This document shows, in pieces, positions 60,902 through 64,000 of a DNA stretch of 64,000 bases. The position numbers and the translations under genes are program-made. The stretch lies in the NCBI RefSeq assembly GCF_003435375.1, contig NZ_QWGL01000017.1:1-64000 (forward strand), written 5' to 3'. Position 1 is the stretch's first letter. Each line of letters starts with the position of its first letter. This DNA comes from Clostridium sp. AM34-11AC (GTDB lineage: Bacteria > Bacillota > Clostridia > Lachnospirales > Lachnospiraceae). The notes beneath the pieces are model-generated. The model was given only the letters and a program-made list of their open reading frames with translations. It did not search any database and had not been told where the DNA came from.

Positions 60902-61594
60902 TTAGTCTGCGATGTTAAAATTCGTCCTTGCATATCCTGCCAGCGTGTCTGCCATCTTTTTTCCATACTCTGCGGCAAAATCATCAAGGACTCTTTCAGC
61001 GATCCGTGTCCCCTCTTCCCCGAAGATTGCTTCACAAACTTCCCGGTATGCCCAGTAGGAGTGAGCGCAGTGGTACTCGAAAGATCTGAGGCCTGCCGGA
61101 TTTTTTGCCATATTAGACTCCGGCGTCAAACCGGCGTTCCGGATCGTCTGTATACAATAATCATGGTCATGGAGTGTCTGGGAGACCTCATAGCGAATCT
61201 CCGGGTTGAAACCTCGGGAAATGGACGCATCCAGGTCCTTACAATAGAGAAGCCCCGCTTCCGGGAGTCCCATATTCTTAAACTGGGTATGCCACGGACA
61301 GACATGGATGTGGATCTGAAAGTCCGGGCTTAAGCTTGTCGTCTCGGACTGGTTTCCGAGTCCCTGTGCTTTCACCTCTTCCGTGTTGACCCACTCACCG
61401 TACTGGCAGTATGTCTCATAAGTCAGAGGTTTTCCGTCCCGGATCGCCCGCTGTGCCATCCGACGTCCACGCTGTTCGCCGTAATATCGGGTGGCATGCA
61501 AAAATGCCGCCTCGCCGCGGTCACTGAAGATTTCCTTCAGGTAAACATAATATTTTGCCGCAATAAATGCATGTGACAGTTCTGTAAATCCCAT
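60902..61594 (-). CDS. L-2-amino-thiazoline-4-carboxylic acid hydrolase family protein
   Basis: A 230-residue protein resembling the ATC-hydrolase family, whose founding member opens the thiazoline ring on a route to L-cysteine. Supporting segments: FLHATRYYGEQRGRRMAQRA, HIHVCPWHTQFKNMG, LLYCKDLDASISRGFNPEI and FEYHCAHSYWAYRE. These Cys/His-rich stretches are the family's conserved core. Many clostridial members have no tested activity, so the reaction is uncertain. It is cytoplasmic, about 100 bases after rsmA on the same strand. Confidence 0.82.
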   Translation of the reverse strand: MGFTELSHAFIAAKYYVYLKEIFSDRGEAAFLHATRYYGEQRGRRMAQRAIRDGKPLTYETYCQYGEWVNTEEVKAQGLGNQSETTSLSPDFQIHIHVCPWHTQFKNMGLPEAGLLYCKDLDASISRGFNPEIRYEVSQTLHDHDYCIQTIRNAGLTPESNMAKNPAGLRSFEYHCAHSYWAYREVCEAIFGEEGTRIAERVLDDFAAEYGKKMADTLAGYARTNFNIAD

Positions 61595-61713
61595 AATGCT
61601 TCCTCCCGTCCTACATTCTATTCTTCTGCTTCACCATAGCGCTCTGGCTTGTATACAAAGTCCATGCTGTGGACAGACTCATTTTCCCGCATGACCAGAT
61701 ATCCGCGTGCTTC

Positions 61714-62580
61714 TTATTTCATCTCTCCAAGAATATCCGACAACTGCGCAAACTGTGCAAGGCTTAACGCCTCGCCGCGGATCGTCGGAGTGAGTCCCAT
61801 CTCTGCGATCGCTGCCGCGATCTGTTCCTTTGTATACGGAAGCTCAGGCGCATTTCCGAGACCGTTCTGCAGCGTCTTTCTTCTCTGATTGAAGGACGCG
61901 CGGATGATCTTAAACATCAGGGCAGGATCCCTCACCTCAACCGGCATCTCCTTATGTCTTGTAAGCCGGATCACCGCTGATCCCACATTCGGGCGCGGGA
62001 TAAAGCAGTTCGGCGGTACGTTCGCTACGATCTCCGGCTCCGCGTAATACTGGACAGCCAGGGACAGGGCACCGTAATCCTTGGAGCCCGGACCTTCCTT
62101 CATGCGGTCCGCCACTTCCTTCTGGACCATGACGGTAATATTGTCGATCGGCACGCCGCTCTCAAAGAGCCCCATGATGATCGGAGTCGTGATATAGTAC
62201 GGCAGGTTCGCAACGACCTTGATCGGCTTTCCGCCGTTGTATTCCTCTGCCAGTGCCTTGATATCGACTCTTAAGATATCCTCGTTGATGACGGTCACGT
62301 TGTTATAATCCGCCAGTGTCTCCTTTAAGATCGGGATCAGGTTCCGGTCGATCTCGACAGCGACCACATGACCGGCATTTTCTGCCAGATACTGGGTCAT
62401 GGTTCCGATCCCAGGTCCGATCTCAAGGACACAGTCATTCTTTGTGATCCCGGCTGCAGAGATGATCTTCTCCAGTACATGGGTATCGATCAAAAAGTTC
62501 TGACCGAACTTTTTCTGAAACATGAATTCATACTTCTGTATGATTTCTATGGTATTCTTTGGGTTTCCCAGATTTGCCAT
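61714..62580 (-). CDS. rsmA: 16S rRNA (adenine(1518)-N6/adenine(1519)-N6)-dimethyltransferase
   Basis: KsgA/RsmA dimethylates two adenines in the 3'-terminal hairpin of 16S rRNA. The 288-residue protein has KKFGQNFLIDTHVLEKI, the SAM motif LEIGPGIGTMTQYLA, VVAVEIDRNL, the catalytic NLPYYITTPI and a helical C-terminal domain with FNQRRKTLQNGL. It lies downstream of tatD as in many Firmicutes, but the RNase M5 gene often found between them is missing here. Confidence 0.96.
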   Translation of the reverse strand: MANLGNPKNTIEIIQKYEFMFQKKFGQNFLIDTHVLEKIISAAGITKNDCVLEIGPGIGTMTQYLAENAGHVVAVEIDRNLIPILKETLADYNNVTVINEDILRVDIKALAEEYNGGKPIKVVANLPYYITTPIIMGLFESGVPIDNITVMVQKEVADRMKEGPGSKDYGALSLAVQYYAEPEIVANVPPNCFIPRPNVGSAVIRLTRHKEMPVEVRDPALMFKIIRASFNQRRKTLQNGLGNAPELPYTKEQIAAAIAEMGLTPTIRGEALSLAQFAQLSDILGEMK

Positions 62581-62604
62581 TTATTTCTCTCTTTCTATTT
62601 TTGA

Positions 62605-62728
62605 CTGCGCTTTTGCGCAGGTGCTTTTATTTACGCGAACAACGAGCCAAAGTCCGCGCTTGCGCGAGACCTTGGCGACTGTCGCGATAACAAGGGGAAA
62701 CTCGCGAAGCGTGTTTTCACTTGTTACA
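62605..62728. repeat. GC-rich multi-hairpin element between tatD and rsmA
   Basis: Three successive inverted repeats: CTGCGC-TTTT-GCGCAG (perfect), AAGTCCGCGC-TT-GCGCGAGACCTT (imperfect) and TAACAAGGGGAAAC..GTTTTCACTTGTTA with an inner CGC/GCG. No coding frame with a ribosome binding site. It is unlike family A or B in detail but similar in style to REP/BIME-type elements. Confidence 0.5.
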
Positions 62729-62803
62729 TGAGATGCATCTTGTATACAAAATTTGATACTATTCCGATATCGCAGTCCGATCGGTCTGATCATCCCGAAA
62801 CTC

Positions 62804-63580
62804 CTACTCTGTGATCCGATACAGCGCTCTAGCGTTCTTCGTCGTCTCCCGGATGATCTCTTCCTTGGAAACACCCTTGATCTCTGCCAGCTTCTCCACC
62901 ACATACGGCAGATTTCCGGAATGATTTCTCTTTCCGCGGTTCGGCACCGGTGCCAGATATGGGCAGTCCGTCTCAAGAACGATCCTGTCTAGCGGTGCGT
63001 ATTCCGCCACTTCGATCAGTTTTTTCGCATTTTTAAAGGTCAGCACTCCGCCGATCCCAAGGTAATATCCCATATTCAGATATTCCCTCGCCATCTCCAC
63101 TCCGTAGGAAAAGCAGTGGATTACACCGCCGGTGGCACCGTTATGTTCCGCTTTCATAATGTCCAGTGTGTCCTTCGCCGCGTCACGGCTGTGGATGATC
63201 ACCGGGAGTCCCGTCTTTTTTGTTACCTCAAGCTGTGCCGAAAACCAGTGTTTCTGAATCTCCCGCTCCGGCTCGTCCCAGTAGTAGTCAAGACCGATCT
63301 CACCGATCGCCACAACCTTCGGATTTTCTGCCAGGGATTCCAGCCACTTCATATCCGCGTCCGTAAGCTCCGCCGTCTCGTTCGGATGCACACCCACCGC
63401 CGCATACATGAAGGAATGCGTCTCAGCTAACGCCAGAGTTGTTTTTGTGGATGCGATGCTCGCGCCGACATTCACAACGGTTCCGATTCCCTGTTCTTTC
63501 AGTCCCGTGAGCACTTCCTCCCGGTCCGCATCAAACGCCTCATCGTCGTAATGGGCGTGTGTGTCAAAAATATAGTCCAT
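62804..63580 (-). CDS. tatD: TatD family hydrolase
   Basis: A 258-residue metal-dependent nuclease-type TIM barrel. Metal motif FDTHAHYDDEAFD at the N terminus, then GEIGLDYYWD, PVIIHSRDA, VIHCFS and the C-terminal LETDCPYLAPVPNRGKRNHS. TatD enzymes are 3'-5' DNA/RNA exonucleases or D-aminoacyl-tRNA deacylase-like; the exact role is unsettled. The ATG (MDYIFD) was chosen over earlier starts for its purine-rich site and because the family begins there. Confidence 0.94.
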   Translation of the reverse strand: MDYIFDTHAHYDDEAFDADREEVLTGLKEQGIGTVVNVGASIASTKTTLALAETHSFMYAAVGVHPNETAELTDADMKWLESLAENPKVVAIGEIGLDYYWDEPEREIQKHWFSAQLEVTKKTGLPVIIHSRDAAKDTLDIMKAEHNGATGGVIHCFSYGVEMAREYLNMGYYLGIGGVLTFKNAKKLIEVAEYAPLDRIVLETDCPYLAPVPNRGKRNHSGNLPYVVEKLAEIKGVSKEEIIRETTKNARALYRITE

Positions 63581-63661
63581 TCTTTCTGTCCTCGAGTCAT
63601 ATGTCGTTTTCTTTTTCATCCGGAGCCGGCATCTGTAAGACTTTTTGCACCATCTCATTTT

Positions 63662-64000
63662 CTACAGTCCCACAGCCATCTTGATTCCCCGGATCACCAG
63701 CAGATGCAACGGATAAAACAGATAGAAAATTCTTCCGCTCCCACTGCCCTTTTCTCCATTGTAACGGTTTATCAGAAAAATTGCAACGCAAGCCGCAGCG
63801 CCATAGAAATCCATATACATACAAAATAAAAGCACAACGCAGACAGCTGTGCGAAGCTGTGGTTCCGTGCGCAATGTATACAATATAACGATCAGCAGCA
63901 CGCCCATAAAGCCATAATCTGTTTTCAGACAATCAGCTGCCAGTCCAAAAGGAACCGCCGCCAGAACCCGGATATACCGCTCATATTCCAACGGAAATCT
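63662..64000 (-). CDS. TraX-like membrane protein, C-terminal part (cut by window edge)
   Basis: The frame is open to the right edge, so the N-terminal part lies outside. The visible 112 residues hold three to four hydrophobic segments and end with YNGEKGSGSGRIFYLFYPLH followed by a last helix, which is the conserved C terminus of TraX-family proteins (acyltransferase-like membrane proteins, first known from F-pilin acetylation). Chromosomal Firmicutes homologues have unknown substrates. No conjugation genes are nearby. Confidence 0.8.
   Translation of the reverse strand, partial: RFPLEYERYIRVLAAVPFGLAADCLKTDYGFMGVLLIVILYTLRTEPQLRTAVCVVLLFCMYMDFYGAAACVAIFLINRYNGEKGSGSGRIFYLFYPLHLLVIRGIKMAVGL

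Noticed and set aside
63662..64000. TraX as a sign of an integrated conjugative element
   Set aside because: Chromosomal TraX-like proteins are common in Firmicutes, and no relaxase, type IV secretion or integrase gene is nearby.

Overview
The window reads as about 64 kb of chromosome from an obligately anaerobic, low-to-mid GC Gram-positive, most likely a gut Clostridia/Lachnospiraceae species. The signs are an oxygen-sensitive class III ribonucleotide reductase with its activase (nrdD/nrdG), an anaerobic sulfatase-maturating radical SAM enzyme, T-box and cobalamin riboswitches, meso-diaminopimelate dehydrogenase, the YhaM/MutS2 housekeeping pair, several lipoproteins and strong AGGAGG-type ribosome binding sites. 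No rRNA, tRNA, prophage, insertion sequence or CRISPR array was recognised. Species assignment is inference.

Layout. 0-3.3 kb: the first codons of a truncated gene behind an operator-like promoter, an anchored protein with a GGADGPT motif, a YitT membrane protein and tadA. 3.3-11.4 kb (+): a likely sulfate-ester module, comprising a tripartite tricarboxylate-type (Tct) importer, a cytoplasmic sulfatase, a GntR/LacI-type regulator, an anaerobic sulfatase-maturating enzyme and a two-gene chromate/sulfate-family (CHR) transporter. 11.4-15.9 kb (-): a Lachnospiraceae-type hypothetical protein, malic enzyme and a signal-less gamma-glutamyltransferase. 16.1-22.1 kb (-): a five-gene NikABCDE/Dpp-like ABC importer behind a cobalamin riboswitch with a terminator, hence a candidate cobalt or nickel importer. 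22.1-31.4 kb (-): phosphodiesterase, GNAT, a Fic protein with a small partner, rlmD, a T-box-controlled cstA, yhaM and an HtrA-like protein that has lost its catalytic triad. 31.7-36.4 kb (+): mutS2 and a two-component system. 36.6-42.5 kb: an M20 amidohydrolase, an MBL hydrolase, and two tandem small/large LeuDC-like hydro-lyase pairs with no leuA or leuB. 42.7-46.0 kb: an AT-richer gltS / ureohydrolase / IclR module bounded by two similar bidirectional terminators. 46.2-51.1 kb (-): marR-MATE and nrdD-nrdG. 51.7-56.7 kb (-): a radical SAM protein and a three-gene LRR / metallopeptidase-VWA / MoxR-like AAA+ operon of unknown function. 56.7-64 kb (-): two more MATE transporters, ddh, an ATC-hydrolase-family protein, rsmA, tatD and the C-terminal part of a TraX-like membrane protein cut by the window edge.

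The intergenic regions carry dispersed short palindromic repeats of at least two families and many intrinsic terminators. The most interesting systems are the B12-riboswitch transporter, the sulfatase/CHR module, the LRR-VWA-MoxR operon, the T-box-controlled cstA and the pseudo-HtrA. Start codons were moved from the longest open frame wherever a Shine-Dalgarno sequence pointed to an internal ATG. All functional calls come from motif recognition by eye, without database searches.
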